Shown piece after piece: positions 1 through 6,455 of a stretch of DNA of 9,781 nucleotides (the stretch's first letter is position 1; every line of letters begins with the position of its first letter). The position numbers and the translations under genes are program-made. Origin of the DNA: an uncultured Gemella sp. (GTDB lineage Bacteria > Bacillota > Bacilli > Staphylococcales > Gemellaceae); the NCBI GenBank assembly GCA_900555985.1, contig USNF01000032.1, positions 1 through 9,781 of the forward strand, written 5' to 3'. Under the pieces are notes generated by a model, which saw only the letters and a program-made list of their open reading frames with translations, was not told the DNA's origin and did no database searches.

Positions 1-139
1 TTTCTTTTTCGGCTTTCTCTTTAGCTAATCTTTCAGCTTCAGCTTTTTCTTTTTCAGCTTTTTCTTTAGCAAGTCTTTCAGCTTCAGCTTTTTCTTTTTC
101 TTTTTCGGCTTTCTCTTTAGCAAGTTTTACCGCTTCAGC
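1..139 (-). repeat. 15-residue Lys/Glu/Ala helical repeat (45-bp DNA repeat)
   Basis: Tandem 45-base units encode AEAERLAKEKAEKEK (residues 737-751 and again 752-765, the second reaching the edge), preceded by a diverged unit at about 720-736. The alternating acidic and basic residues with spaced Ala/Leu predict a long charged helix or coiled coil. It could act as a stalk lifting the NEAT-like modules off the wall. The array continues beyond the window, so copy number is unknown. Confidence 0.85.
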
Positions 140-2296
140 TTTTGCAGTTTCATCTGCATGTAATTTATTCACTTCTTCTTCAGTTAAGCTAGTAGCTTTA
201 TCCCAGTTAAATGAAATACGAGCTGGTGTATTTTTATGGAATGGTTTGCCTCCAACTAATACATCTATTGTTACTGGTGTAACTGTTAATTTATCAGAAC
301 TAGTAAAGTGATATTGTTTTTCGTTTAATTCACCACCTAGAACTTTAGCATCTGCAGCTTGTCCATTTACTTTAAGATTATCAACTGAACCAGTTAATCC
401 AGCAAATTGTAAATCTTTAAAAGTAACGTAGTAGTGGTATGTATCACCAATTTTCTCTACACGAGTTTTATCACCTAATAATGCGCCATTACCCATAGAT
501 GGTTTTTCTATAGTTGCATCTAGAAGAGTAGCAGGAACAGTGTTATAAGGTTTTTCAACATTTTTTTCTACCGCAGTAAAATTAAGTTCTAATGTTGTAT
601 CAATTTCATTACCTTGTTTATCTTGTTTAGTAACAACTGTAGTTTTAAGTTGTAGTTTATCAAATAATTTATCAGCCAATAATGAAACTTGCTTAGTTGT
701 ACCTTCTAGAGGAGTTAGTGTAGCTTCAGTACCATTGTGAGTGATTTTTGAAAATTGATAGTTTGTACGTTTAGTAACAAAAGTATTTCCTTTAGCTTCT
801 TTAACTTTAAATGTATATTTATATTTATCTCCAACTTTTTCAATAGTTACATCTTTTTCAAATAAATTAGCATAAGTTGAAAGTTGAGTGTTATCTTTTT
901 GATATTTTAATTCACCTTTAACACTTGTAGGGAAAGTACTAGGTACTTTATCAGCATCTACTTCATGGTCAGGTACAGTTGATACTACTGGTTTTGGTTT
1001 TTCTTCGATAGGTTTTGTAGGTGTTGGTTTAGGAGATGGTTTTGGAGTTTCCACATCTTCTAAAACAGCTGGTCTATCTTTCCAAGCATTGGCAGTATCA
1101 TAGTAAAGTTGTAAAGTAACAAAGTGAGACATTAAAGCTCCATTTGGATATGGTGCAGTTCCATCTAGTTGAATTTTTTCAAGTAATTTATCAGAAACAA
1201 TAGAACCTTCCTTGATAGAACCTTTTTTAGATGAAGCTAATGTAGTAAGAGGTATTTCTTTGTCTTGATAAGAAATTTTTGCTATTTCAAATGGGTAGAA
1301 TTCTCCACCAACATTAGCTAAACCTGGTTTAAGTCTAAATGTATATTTATATTTATCACCAGTTTTTTCAACTTTTACATTGCTATCTAGTGCAGGACCA
1401 TATAATGACTCTTCATCATTATTATTAGCATTTCTTAAGTGACCTTGTACATTAAGAGGGAATTCTTTTTTTAGAGGAGTTCCAGTGTACTCTTTATCTT
1501 TGTTTGGATTTTTGTATGTTGCTGCTTCATAGTTATCAGCTGTAACTTTTTCTTTAATAGTGTTGAAGTCAAAAGTTAGAGTTAATTTTTGGTTTCCTAA
1601 ACCAAATCCAGGCATTAGAGAATCCATAACAGGAACATAGACTTCATTGTATGTTTCTAATTTATTATTAGAATCAATTTTATTTTTGTCTATAGAATAT
1701 GACATTACTTTTGGATAAGCTTTTCGTTCAGGATATTTAGCTTTATATGTGTCAAAGTAATCATCTTTTTCTGTTTCTTTATAACTTTCAACTATAGTCG
1801 CTTCTTTAGGAGTAGAACTATTTACATTTTGTTTTTCTACATTACTGTCATAGTATTTTAAATCTCCTAAATAACCTTTGAATTGTTTTCCGTTCATATC
1901 TCTACTAATAGGTTGGAATGTTATATCAACAGAATATTTTCCATCTTTAACTGTTAGTTTAGTTTCATCTGCTTTTATAGCAGCGGCAGCCATAGAAGGG
2001 CCACCTGTTGCAAAGTTAGTCGCCTTTACATCAATTGAATACTCACCATTTTTAAGATTTTTTACATCTTGTTTAGCCGCTGGTTTAGCGTCGGAGTTAG
2101 CAACTGCAGGAGTATTACTAGTTACTGCATTGTTAGTAGTAGGTTTATTAGTTGTAGCAGGACTGTTTGTTGTAGCTACAACTGGATTTTCATCTGCAGC
2201 AAATGCAAAATCATCATGATCGTATGCTTCAATTGCAGCTAAAGCGGAGAATATAGCTGTAGCTGAAAGCACCTTTAATAAAGTATTATTTTTCAT
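1..2296 (-). CDS. NEAT-like haem/iron surface protein, C-terminus beyond window
   Basis: Open frame of 765 codons reading off the left edge, starting at ATG 2296-2294 behind an AAAGGAG site. Residues 1-33 form a signal peptide (hydrophobic core about 7-22, likely cleavage after AFA). A Thr/Asn/Ala-rich linker (about 38-75) follows. Then come four related beta-rich modules near residues 82-250, 270-402, 450-578 and 583-700, each pairing an S-x-x-x-x-(A/L) segment (S101, S297, S473, S600) with a strand like VEKxGDKYKYTF. A Pro/Lys-rich linker (417-438) splits modules 2 and 3. From about residue 705 the chain becomes a Lys/Glu/Ala helix with 15-residue repeats. This resembles NEAT-domain haem-binding surface proteins that capture haem at the Gram-positive wall. 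The usual C-terminal YxxxY haem ligand is not evident in the modules, so some may bind other partners. The Fur-like boxes upstream support an iron role. The wall anchor, if any, is outside the window. Confidence 0.8.
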   Translation of the reverse strand, partial: MKNNTLLKVLSATAIFSALAAIEAYDHDDFAFAADENPVVATTNSPATTNKPTTNNAVTSNTPAVANSDAKPAAKQDVKNLKNGEYSIDVKATNFATGGPSMAAAAIKADETKLTVKDGKYSVDITFQPISRDMNGKQFKGYLGDLKYYDSNVEKQNVNSSTPKEATIVESYKETEKDDYFDTYKAKYPERKAYPKVMSYSIDKNKIDSNNKLETYNEVYVPVMDSLMPGFGLGNQKLTLTFDFNTIKEKVTADNYEAATYKNPNKDKEYTGTPLKKEFPLNVQGHLRNANNNDEESLYGPALDSNVKVEKTGDKYKYTFRLKPGLANVGGEFYPFEIAKISYQDKEIPLTTLASSKKGSIKEGSIVSDKLLEKIQLDGTAPYPNGALMSHFVTLQLYYDTANAWKDRPAVLEDVETPKPSPKPTPTKPIEEKPKPVVSTVPDHEVDADKVPSTFPTSVKGELKYQKDNTQLSTYANLFEKDVTIEKVGDKYKYTFKVKEAKGNTFVTKRTNYQFSKITHNGTEATLTPLEGTTKQVSLLADKLFDKLQLKTTVVTKQDKQGNEIDTTLELNFTAVEKNVEKPYNTVPATLLDATIEKPSMGNGALLGDKTRVEKIGDTYHYYVTFKDLQFAGLTGSVDNLKVNGQAADAKVLGGELNEKQYHFTSSDKLTVTPVTIDVLVGGKPFHKNTPARISFNWDKATSLTEEEVNKLHADETAKAEAVKLAKEKAEKEKEKAEAERLAKEKAEKEKAEAERLAKEKAEKE

Positions 2297-2337
2297 TATA
2301 AATATAGCTCCTTTATTGGATTCGTTTTAATCGATTA

Positions 2338-2352
2338 AGATAATCGTTACCA
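2338..2352. promoter_or_regulatory. Second Fur-like box, over the transcription start
   Basis: AGATAATCGTTACCA matches the 7-1-7 Fur consensus at 11 of 14 informative positions and overlaps the predicted minus-strand transcription start. It shares the core GATAATCGTTA with the upstream box at 2392-2406, so the two sites bracket the promoter. Confidence 0.5.
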
Positions 2353-2354
2353 TC

Positions 2355-2383
2355 ATTATAATATAAATCATTGTAGAAATAAA
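2355..2383 (-). promoter_or_regulatory. Promoter of the NEAT-like surface protein gene
   Basis: On the minus strand a perfect TATAAT (2360-2355) sits 17 bases downstream of a weak TTTATT -35 (2383-2378). Transcription would begin near 2348, leaving about 50 bases of leader before the ATG at 2296. The weak -35 and its position between two Fur-like boxes suit a repressible promoter. Confidence 0.55.
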
Positions 2384-2391
2384 GAAGCAAA

Positions 2392-2406
2392 TGATAATCG
2401 TTATTA
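2392..2406. promoter_or_regulatory. Fur-like box, upstream of promoter
   Basis: TGATAATCGTTATTA matches the 7-1-7 Fur consensus TGATAAT-n-ATTATCA at 12 of 14 informative positions. It lies just upstream of the minus-strand -35. Fur represses iron-uptake genes when iron is plentiful, which fits the NEAT-like gene. Related regulators (PerR, Zur) use similar boxes and cannot be excluded. Confidence 0.65.
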
Positions 2407-2544
2407 ATTTTAACTGAAAAACGTTGATTTACACACAAAAAGATACAAAAAAATTCACAATTTGTACACATTTTAAAATAGTTATGTTTACTTAAAATTT
2501 TATAAATTATGTCAACAAAAATAAATAAAACGGTTGCTGATTTT
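2407..2544. other. AT-rich spacer between divergent promoters, no gene seen
   Basis: This is the part of the intergenic region between the upstream Fur-like box and the thi promoter. I see no convincing reading frame with a ribosome binding site, no strong hairpin and no RNA-gene signature, only AT-rich sequence with short A and T runs. Confidence 0.5.
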
Positions 2545-2573
2545 TTGACAATGAAAAATAAATCTGTTAGGAT
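2545..2573 (+). promoter_or_regulatory. Promoter of the thiDME operon
   Basis: A perfect TTGACA (2545-2550) and TAGGAT (2568-2573) are separated by 17 bases. The predicted start near 2580 is about 20 bases upstream of the TPP aptamer, as expected for a riboswitch leader. No repressor box is obvious here, so control is likely at the riboswitch. Confidence 0.75.
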
Positions 2574-2597
2574 AGAAATAGATAATTAAATAAACAT

Positions 2598-2677
2598 GCA
2601 CTGGGGGGGCCTGTGGCTGAGATAACTTTGTTAGACCCTTTGACCTGAACTAGATAATGCTAGCGTAGGAAATGTGA
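2598..2677 (+). promoter_or_regulatory. TPP riboswitch aptamer (THI element)
   Basis: The conserved THI-box blocks are present in order: a G-rich 5' strand (2603-2609), CTGAGA (2617-2622), GACCCTTTGACCTGA (2634-2648), the small CTAG/CTAG hairpin around GATAATG (2650-2663), and GCGTAGGAA (2663-2671). The family binds thiamine pyrophosphate and shuts off thiamine genes when the cofactor is abundant. The position directly before thiD matches this. The run of seven G's is longer than usual. Family assignment is secure; the exact P1 ends are approximate. Confidence 0.96.
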
Positions 2678-2716
2678 ATAATATTTTTCTATATAAATTA
2701 GAATAATAATACTTGC

Positions 2717-2745
2717 ACTTCCCACGAATAGTAGGAAGTTTTTTT
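2717..2745 (+). terminator. TPP-controlled intrinsic terminator
   Basis: ACTTCCcAC (2717-2725) pairs with GTaGGAAGT (2731-2739) around a 5-base loop, followed by T's to 2745. It lies about 40 bases after the aptamer and 68 bases before thiD. The strand 2665-2676 at the 3' end of the aptamer can pair instead with 2716-2725 (about 10 pairs), giving a plausible antiterminator. TPP binding would trap that strand and let the terminator form. Confidence 0.85.
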
Positions 2746-2812
2746 ATATTTAATTTTGTATGTATTATTTATTTTGAATTTAAGAATAAAAATTAATAAG
2801 GGAGGCTAATTT

Positions 2813-3604
2813 ATGAGTAAATTAGATATCGCGTTAACTATTGCAGGAACTGATCCTACAGGAGGAGCAGGAATAATGGCTGATTTAAAAAGTTTTCAAG
2901 CCAGAGGTGTTTACGGAATGGCTGTTGTAACTAGCGTTGTTGCACAAAATACGCTAGGAGTACAAAAAATACATAATGTTCCTTTGGATATTTTGGATGC
3001 ACAGCTTAATAGTGTATTTTCAGATATTACACCAAATGCTATAAAAACTGGGATGTTAGCAAATGTAGAAATAATGGAAGTTGTTAAAAAATATTTGTCT
3101 AAAGATATTGCCTATGTAGTTGATCCAGTTATGGTAGCTACAAGTGGTGATAAACTGATTGATAGTAATGCCAGAAATCATTTAAAAAATGAAATATTAC
3201 CTTTAGCAACTATAATAACACCAAATATTCCTGAAGCTGAAGAAATAGTAGGTTTTAAAATAGTAACAGAAGATGATGTTAACAAGGCAGGAAAATTTAT
3301 TTTAACTGAAGTTGGATGTAAATCGGTAATTATAAAAGGTGGGCATTTAGAAGGTAAAGCTAAAGACTATTTATTTACTAAAAATGATTCACCTCATGTA
3401 TGGGAAAGTGAAAGAATAAATACAAAACATACACATGGAACAGGATGTACTTTTTCTGCGGTAATTACTGCGGAATTAGCAAAAGGTAATAACTTAGTTA
3501 ATTCAGTAGATATTGCTAAAAAATTTATAACAGCAGCAATAAAAAATTCACCAGAAATAGGTCATGGAAGTGGTCCAGTTAATCATATAGCATATAAGGA
3601 GTAA
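2813..3604 (+). CDS. thiD: Hydroxymethylpyrimidine / HMP-phosphate kinase
   Basis: First gene of the thiamine operon; cytosolic ribokinase-fold enzyme that phosphorylates 4-amino-5-hydroxymethyl-2-methylpyrimidine (HMP) to HMP-P and then HMP-PP, the pyrimidine donor for thiamine. The full 263 residues match the family length. Signatures: AGTDPTGGAGIMADLKSF (11-28, substrate and phosphate loop), VVTSVVAQNTLGV (38-50), VVDPVMVATSGDKL (102-115), ITPNIPEAEEI (135-145), IIKGGH (173-178), and the anion-hole motif HGTGCTFSA (208-216) with catalytic-type C212. ATG 2813 follows AAGGGAGG with 7 bases spacing and begins just before the conserved N-terminal motif. The gene lies behind the TPP riboswitch and only 5 bases before thiM. 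Pyridoxal-kinase-type ThiD paralogues exist, but the operon context favours the thiamine role. Confidence 0.96.
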   Translation: MSKLDIALTIAGTDPTGGAGIMADLKSFQARGVYGMAVVTSVVAQNTLGVQKIHNVPLDILDAQLNSVFSDITPNAIKTGMLANVEIMEVVKKYLSKDIAYVVDPVMVATSGDKLIDSNARNHLKNEILPLATIITPNIPEAEEIVGFKIVTEDDVNKAGKFILTEVGCKSVIIKGGHLEGKAKDYLFTKNDSPHVWESERINTKHTHGTGCTFSAVITAELAKGNNLVNSVDIAKKFITAAIKNSPEIGHGSGPVNHIAYKE

Positions 3605-3609
3605 AAAAT

Positions 3610-4401
3610 ATGAGCAGTTTAAAACTATTAAAAGAAAAAGCACCATTAGTTATTTGTATAACTAATGATGTTGTAAAAAATTTTACAGCTAATGGCTTAG
3701 TCGCCTTAGGTGCCTCACCAGCAATGAGTGAGTTTAAAGATGACTTAGAAGATTTATTAAAATACGCAGGTGGACTATTAATTAATATTGGAACACTGAC
3801 AGATGATAATCGGCAATTATATCGTGATGCGTTAATTATTGCAGAAAAATACAATGTACCTGCGGTACTAGACCCAGTAGCATGTGGAGCTAGTGCATAT
3901 AGAAAACGAGTAGTAGATGATTTATTAGAAAATTATAAAATTTCAGCAATACGTGGTAATGCAGGTGAAATAGGTTCATTGGTGGGTATGGATATAGCTT
4001 CTAAAGGTGTAGATAGCGCTAATGTTGATAATATTGGTGAATTAGCCTTATTAGCAAATAAGAAATATAATATACCTATTGTAGTAACTGGAGAGGTTGA
4101 TGCCATCGCAGTAGATGGTGAAGTAATTACTATTCATAATGGTAGTGCTATGATGCCAAAAGTAATTGGAACAGGATGTCTATTAGGAGCTGTTGTGGCA
4201 AGTTTCATCGGGCTTGATAAAGATAATGTCTTTAAGTCATTAGAAACATCATTACTAGCTTATAATATAGCAGGTGAGTTTGCTGAAAAAAGACCTAATG
4301 GCCACCTACCAGGTACGTATAAAGTTGAATTTATTAATTCATTATATGAAGTTACAGATGGAGATATTTCATTACACAAGAAGGTGAAAAGATATGTTTA
4401 A
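3610..4401 (+). CDS. thiM: Hydroxyethylthiazole kinase
   Basis: Cytosolic salvage enzyme that phosphorylates 4-methyl-5-(2-hydroxyethyl)thiazole with ATP to give the thiazole phosphate used by ThiE. The 263-residue length is normal. Signatures: CITNDVVKNFTANGLVALGA (16-35), GGLLINIGTL (54-63), AVLDPVACGASAYR (85-98), IRGNAGEI (114-121), VVTGEVDAI (158-166) and the phosphate-binding GTGCLLGAVVASF (187-199) with C190. Its ribosome binding site AAGGAG (3596-3601) sits in the last codons of thiD, and ATG 3610 follows 8 bases later, so expression is coupled to thiD. The 3' end overlaps thiE by 8 bases. Presence of thiM together with thiD indicates salvage of both thiamine halves. No de novo gene (thiC, thiG, thiS) is seen in this window. 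Confidence 0.96.
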   Translation: MSSLKLLKEKAPLVICITNDVVKNFTANGLVALGASPAMSEFKDDLEDLLKYAGGLLINIGTLTDDNRQLYRDALIIAEKYNVPAVLDPVACGASAYRKRVVDDLLENYKISAIRGNAGEIGSLVGMDIASKGVDSANVDNIGELALLANKKYNIPIVVTGEVDAIAVDGEVITIHNGSAMMPKVIGTGCLLGAVVASFIGLDKDNVFKSLETSLLAYNIAGEFAEKRPNGHLPGTYKVEFINSLYEVTDGDISLHKKVKRYV

Positions 4402-5029
4402 TCCAGAGAGCTTAAAGCTATATTTTATTTGTGGAACAACAACTTGCAATGGAAAGAATTTATTAGAGGTAGTTGAAAAAGCTTTGGCAGGTGGAATAAC
4501 GCTATTCCAATTTAGAGAAAAAGGTAAGGGTGCATTAGAAGGTAAAGAAAAAGAAGACCTTGCTCGTGAAGTTCAGAAGTTATGTAAAAGTTATAACGTT
4601 CCTTTTATTGTAAATGATGATGTAGAACTTGCTTTAAAACTAAATGCTGATGGTGTTCATGTAGGACAAGAAGATAGTGATGTTGAATTAATAAGAGAAA
4701 AAATGCCAGATGCCATATTAGGATTATCAATTGGAGATGAAATAGAGTATAAATCTTCTAATTTAAGTGTAGTAGATTACATTGGCGTGGGACCAATATT
4801 CTCTACTATTTCAAAAGATGATGCAGGAAAAGCTATAGGTTATACTGGCTTAAAACAAATTAGAGAATTAGATGAAAGTTTACCTATAGTGGCAATAGGT
4901 GGAATAAGTAGAGATAAAATAAAACCTATTATGGATACAGGAGTAGATGGAGTTTCTATTATTTCGGCAATTTCATATGCCGATGATATTGAAAAAGAAG
5001 TATCCTTAATGTTAAAACAATTTAATTAA
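4394..5029 (+). CDS. thiE: Thiamine-phosphate synthase
   Basis: Last gene of the operon. ThiE joins HMP-PP from ThiD and thiazole-P from ThiM to make thiamine monophosphate, releasing pyrophosphate; cytosolic TIM barrel. The 211 residues are full length. Signatures: LFQFREKGKG (37-46), VPFIVNDDVELAL (69-81), ADGVHVGQED (85-94), ILGLSIG (108-114), DYIGVGPIFSTISKDDAGKA (128-147, pyrophosphate-binding region), LPIVAIGGIS (163-172) and DGVSIISAIS (184-193). ATG 4394 is preceded by AAGAAGGTG (4378-4386) inside thiM, and the genes overlap by 8 bases, indicating translational coupling. A kinase for thiamine monophosphate (thiL) or a thiamine pyrophosphokinase must be encoded elsewhere. Identification is secure. 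Confidence 0.96.
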   Translation: MFNPESLKLYFICGTTTCNGKNLLEVVEKALAGGITLFQFREKGKGALEGKEKEDLAREVQKLCKSYNVPFIVNDDVELALKLNADGVHVGQEDSDVELIREKMPDAILGLSIGDEIEYKSSNLSVVDYIGVGPIFSTISKDDAGKAIGYTGLKQIRELDESLPIVAIGGISRDKIKPIMDTGVDGVSIISAISYADDIEKEVSLMLKQFN

Positions 5030-5041
5030 GCCTCCAAAATC

Positions 5042-5076
5042 AAAAAAAGGATATACGTTAAGTATATTCTTTTTTT
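5042..5076. terminator. Intrinsic terminator after thiE, potentially bidirectional
   Basis: A 15-pair stem (5042-5056 with 5062-5076) has a 5-base loop; the outer half is A-run against T-run, so a T tract follows the GC-containing core on either strand. It begins 12 bases after the thiE stop and closes the thiDME transcript before the hydrolase promoter. Confidence 0.88.
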
Positions 5077-5094
5077 GTTAAACATATAAATTTT

Positions 5095-5122
5095 TTTAAT
5101 TTAGTGCAATTTAGAGTATAAT
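5095..5122 (+). promoter_or_regulatory. Probable promoter of the alpha/beta hydrolase gene
   Basis: A perfect TATAAT at 5117-5122 lies 34 bases before the ATG. The best -35 is a weak TTTAAT (5095-5100, spacing 16). With the terminator just upstream, an independent promoter is expected here, but its strength rests on the -10 alone. Confidence 0.5.
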
Positions 5123-5155
5123 AAATATATAACTTATAAAGTTGGAGGTAAGTAA

Positions 5156-5920
5156 ATGAAAGATATAGTATTAGTTCATGGAACATGGTGTGATGGAAGT
5201 GTATGGGGAGAGTTTGCTACAGAATTAGAGAAATTAGGTTTAAGAGTGCATACTCCTAGCTTGCGTCATCACGATTTACCTTATAAAGAAGTAGAAGAAA
5301 AAGTAGCCAAAGTTAGTTTAAATGATTATGTTGAAGACATAGTTGAGTTAGTTGAAAGTTTAGATGAACCGCCTATCGTACTAGGGCATTCATTAGGAGG
5401 ATTGATTGCTCAGCTAGTTGGTGTGAAAACAAAAGTAGAAGGTCTTATTTTAATGGGAACTGCTCCAGCTGCAGGTATTTTCGCATTTTATCCTAGTATG
5501 ATTGTATGTTTCTACAAACACTTCTTAAGATGGGGATTCTGGAAAAAATCAATGCCACCATATAAACATGCATTTTGTAATTATTGTATGAATAATCAAG
5601 ATCCAGAAGATAAAGAAAGAGAATTTGCTAAACTTGTACCTGAATCAGGATTTACATATTTCCAAATGGCGCTACCATTTTTAGATAAACAAAAAGGTGC
5701 TTATGTTGATTTTGATAAAATTAAAGAACCAGTGCTAGTTATAACAGGAACAGATGATAAAATGGTAAATCCAAATATCGCTAAAGCAACTGCTAAAAAA
5801 TATAAAAATTCTAAATTAGAAATAATACAAGGATCAGATCATATGTATGAAGCACCAAAATTTAGAGATGTTACAGTAAGTGTAATTAACAAGTGGTTAA
5901 AGGAAAATAATCTAAAATAA
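5156..5920 (+). CDS. Alpha/beta-fold hydrolase
   Basis: Cytosolic serine hydrolase of the alpha/beta superfamily, 254 residues, no signal peptide. The sequence shows the oxyanion-hole strand VLVHGTW (5-11), the nucleophile elbow GHSLGG with S79, a cap region rich in aromatic residues (about 105-180), and the end of the core with ITGTDDKMV (196-204, acid D200 or D201) and GSDHMYEAP (226-234, catalytic H229). Short-chain esterases, lipases, MenH-like and hydroxynitrile-lyase-like enzymes share this architecture, so substrate cannot be named. ATG 5156 follows TTGGAGG with 7 bases spacing. It is flanked by the thiE terminator and the T-box leader, so it appears to be a single-gene transcript. No functional tie to either neighbour is evident. 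Confidence 0.9.
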   Translation: MKDIVLVHGTWCDGSVWGEFATELEKLGLRVHTPSLRHHDLPYKEVEEKVAKVSLNDYVEDIVELVESLDEPPIVLGHSLGGLIAQLVGVKTKVEGLILMGTAPAAGIFAFYPSMIVCFYKHFLRWGFWKKSMPPYKHAFCNYCMNNQDPEDKEREFAKLVPESGFTYFQMALPFLDKQKGAYVDFDKIKEPVLVITGTDDKMVNPNIAKATAKKYKNSKLEIIQGSDHMYEAPKFRDVTVSVINKWLKENNLK

Positions 5921-6025
5921 TAAATAGTTATCGTAAATATTAAGAAATAATAAAAAATAGAATATTTTCAAAAAAATATTTTGTAGCTATAAAACAAACA
6001 ACTGTATATAAGAAATCGTTTTCTC

Positions 6026-6048
6026 GTTTTCTTAACGGGAAAATTTTT
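6026..6048 (+). terminator. Weak candidate terminator after the hydrolase
   Basis: GTTTTCT (6026-6032) pairs imperfectly with GGAAAAT (6038-6044) and is followed by T's to 6048. The hairpin is short with wobble pairs. A second AT-only hairpin (5961-5968 with 5973-5980) lies nearer the stop codon but has almost no T tract. One of these may end the hydrolase transcript; neither is convincing. The remainder of 5921-6059 shows no gene. Confidence 0.3.
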
Positions 6049-6059
6049 CAAAAAAAGTA

Positions 6060-6088
6060 TTGACACAATAAAAGATAAATGATATCAT
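6060..6088 (+). promoter_or_regulatory. Promoter of the T-box leader and metQ
   Basis: A perfect TTGACA (6060-6065) and TATCAT (6083-6088) are separated by 17 bases. The predicted start near 6095 gives a leader of about 300 bases to the T-box terminator, a typical length. Confidence 0.8.
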
Positions 6089-6094
6089 TTACTC

Positions 6095-6395
6095 AAGTTA
6101 ATAGTTACCAAAATTTGAATAAGTAACATATAAAAACTTTTACAGAGAGTGTGAATAGGTGAAAGCACACATTGCAGATTATATGTGAAAATGGTTTGAA
6201 TGGTAAAAAGAGTGAGTTTTAATTTAATCCGAGCTTTTTTCGTAAGCGTTACGTTACAAACGCACATTATTTTAAGATATATTCTAGACCCGTATCTTTA
6301 AAGTAGTGATTGAGTTCGTATATTTACGAAAAGTAAGGTGGTACCGTGAAATTGATTTCGCCCTTATTCTCTTAGGAGAGTAGGGGTGTTTTTTT
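6095..6395 (+). promoter_or_regulatory. T-box leader, probably tRNA-Met responsive
   Basis: The diagnostic T-box AAGGTGGTACCGTG is at 6335-6348. Stem I begins with AAAACT (6133-6138) closed by AGTTTT (6215-6220), with the conserved AGAGAG (6144-6149) and an arm GTGTG/CACAC (6149-6153 with 6166-6170). On its 3' strand, AUG triplets occur at 6200-6202 (in GAATGG) and 6191-6193; either could be the specifier for methionine, matching the downstream MetQ gene. A GCGTT/AACGC hairpin lies near 6245-6264, and a perfect TTCGTA/TACGAA stem III (6315-6320 with 6325-6330) sits just before the T-box. The T-box TGGT bulge would pair with a tRNA ending ACCA. Uncharged tRNA would stabilise the antiterminator (AAGG 6335-6338 with CCTT 6362-6365). 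T-box identity is secure; Met specificity is inferred. Confidence 0.93.
6359..6395 (+). terminator. T-box-controlled terminator before metQ
   Basis: A 13-pair stem (6359-6371 with 6376-6388, a few G-T pairs) with loop TTAG is followed by seven T's (6389-6395). Its 5' arm contains the CCTT needed by the T-box antiterminator, so the two structures are mutually exclusive. Confidence 0.93.
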
Positions 6396-6455
6396 ATTTC
6401 CAAAACTTACTAAATATAACAAAAAAATAAAATAATTTAAAAGGAGAAAACTCAA

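Noticed and set aside
1..139. Possible CRISPR-like or tandem non-coding repeat
   Set aside because: Units are contiguous without spacers and stay in frame as a Lys/Glu/Ala helix, so this is a coding repeat.
1878..2219. Plus-strand open frame of 113 codons with hydrophobic Val/Ala/Leu runs
   Set aside because: Lies antisense to the N-terminal coding part of the NEAT-like protein; the apparent hydrophobicity is the reverse complement of Thr/Asn/Ala repeats, and there is no ribosome binding site.
3579..3854. Minus-strand open frame of 91 codons
   Set aside because: Antisense to the end of thiD and the start of thiM, both secure; no start signals or family features.
6085..6267. Minus-strand open frame of 60 codons
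   Set aside because: Falls within the T-box leader, which explains the sequence; its composition follows from the RNA stems.
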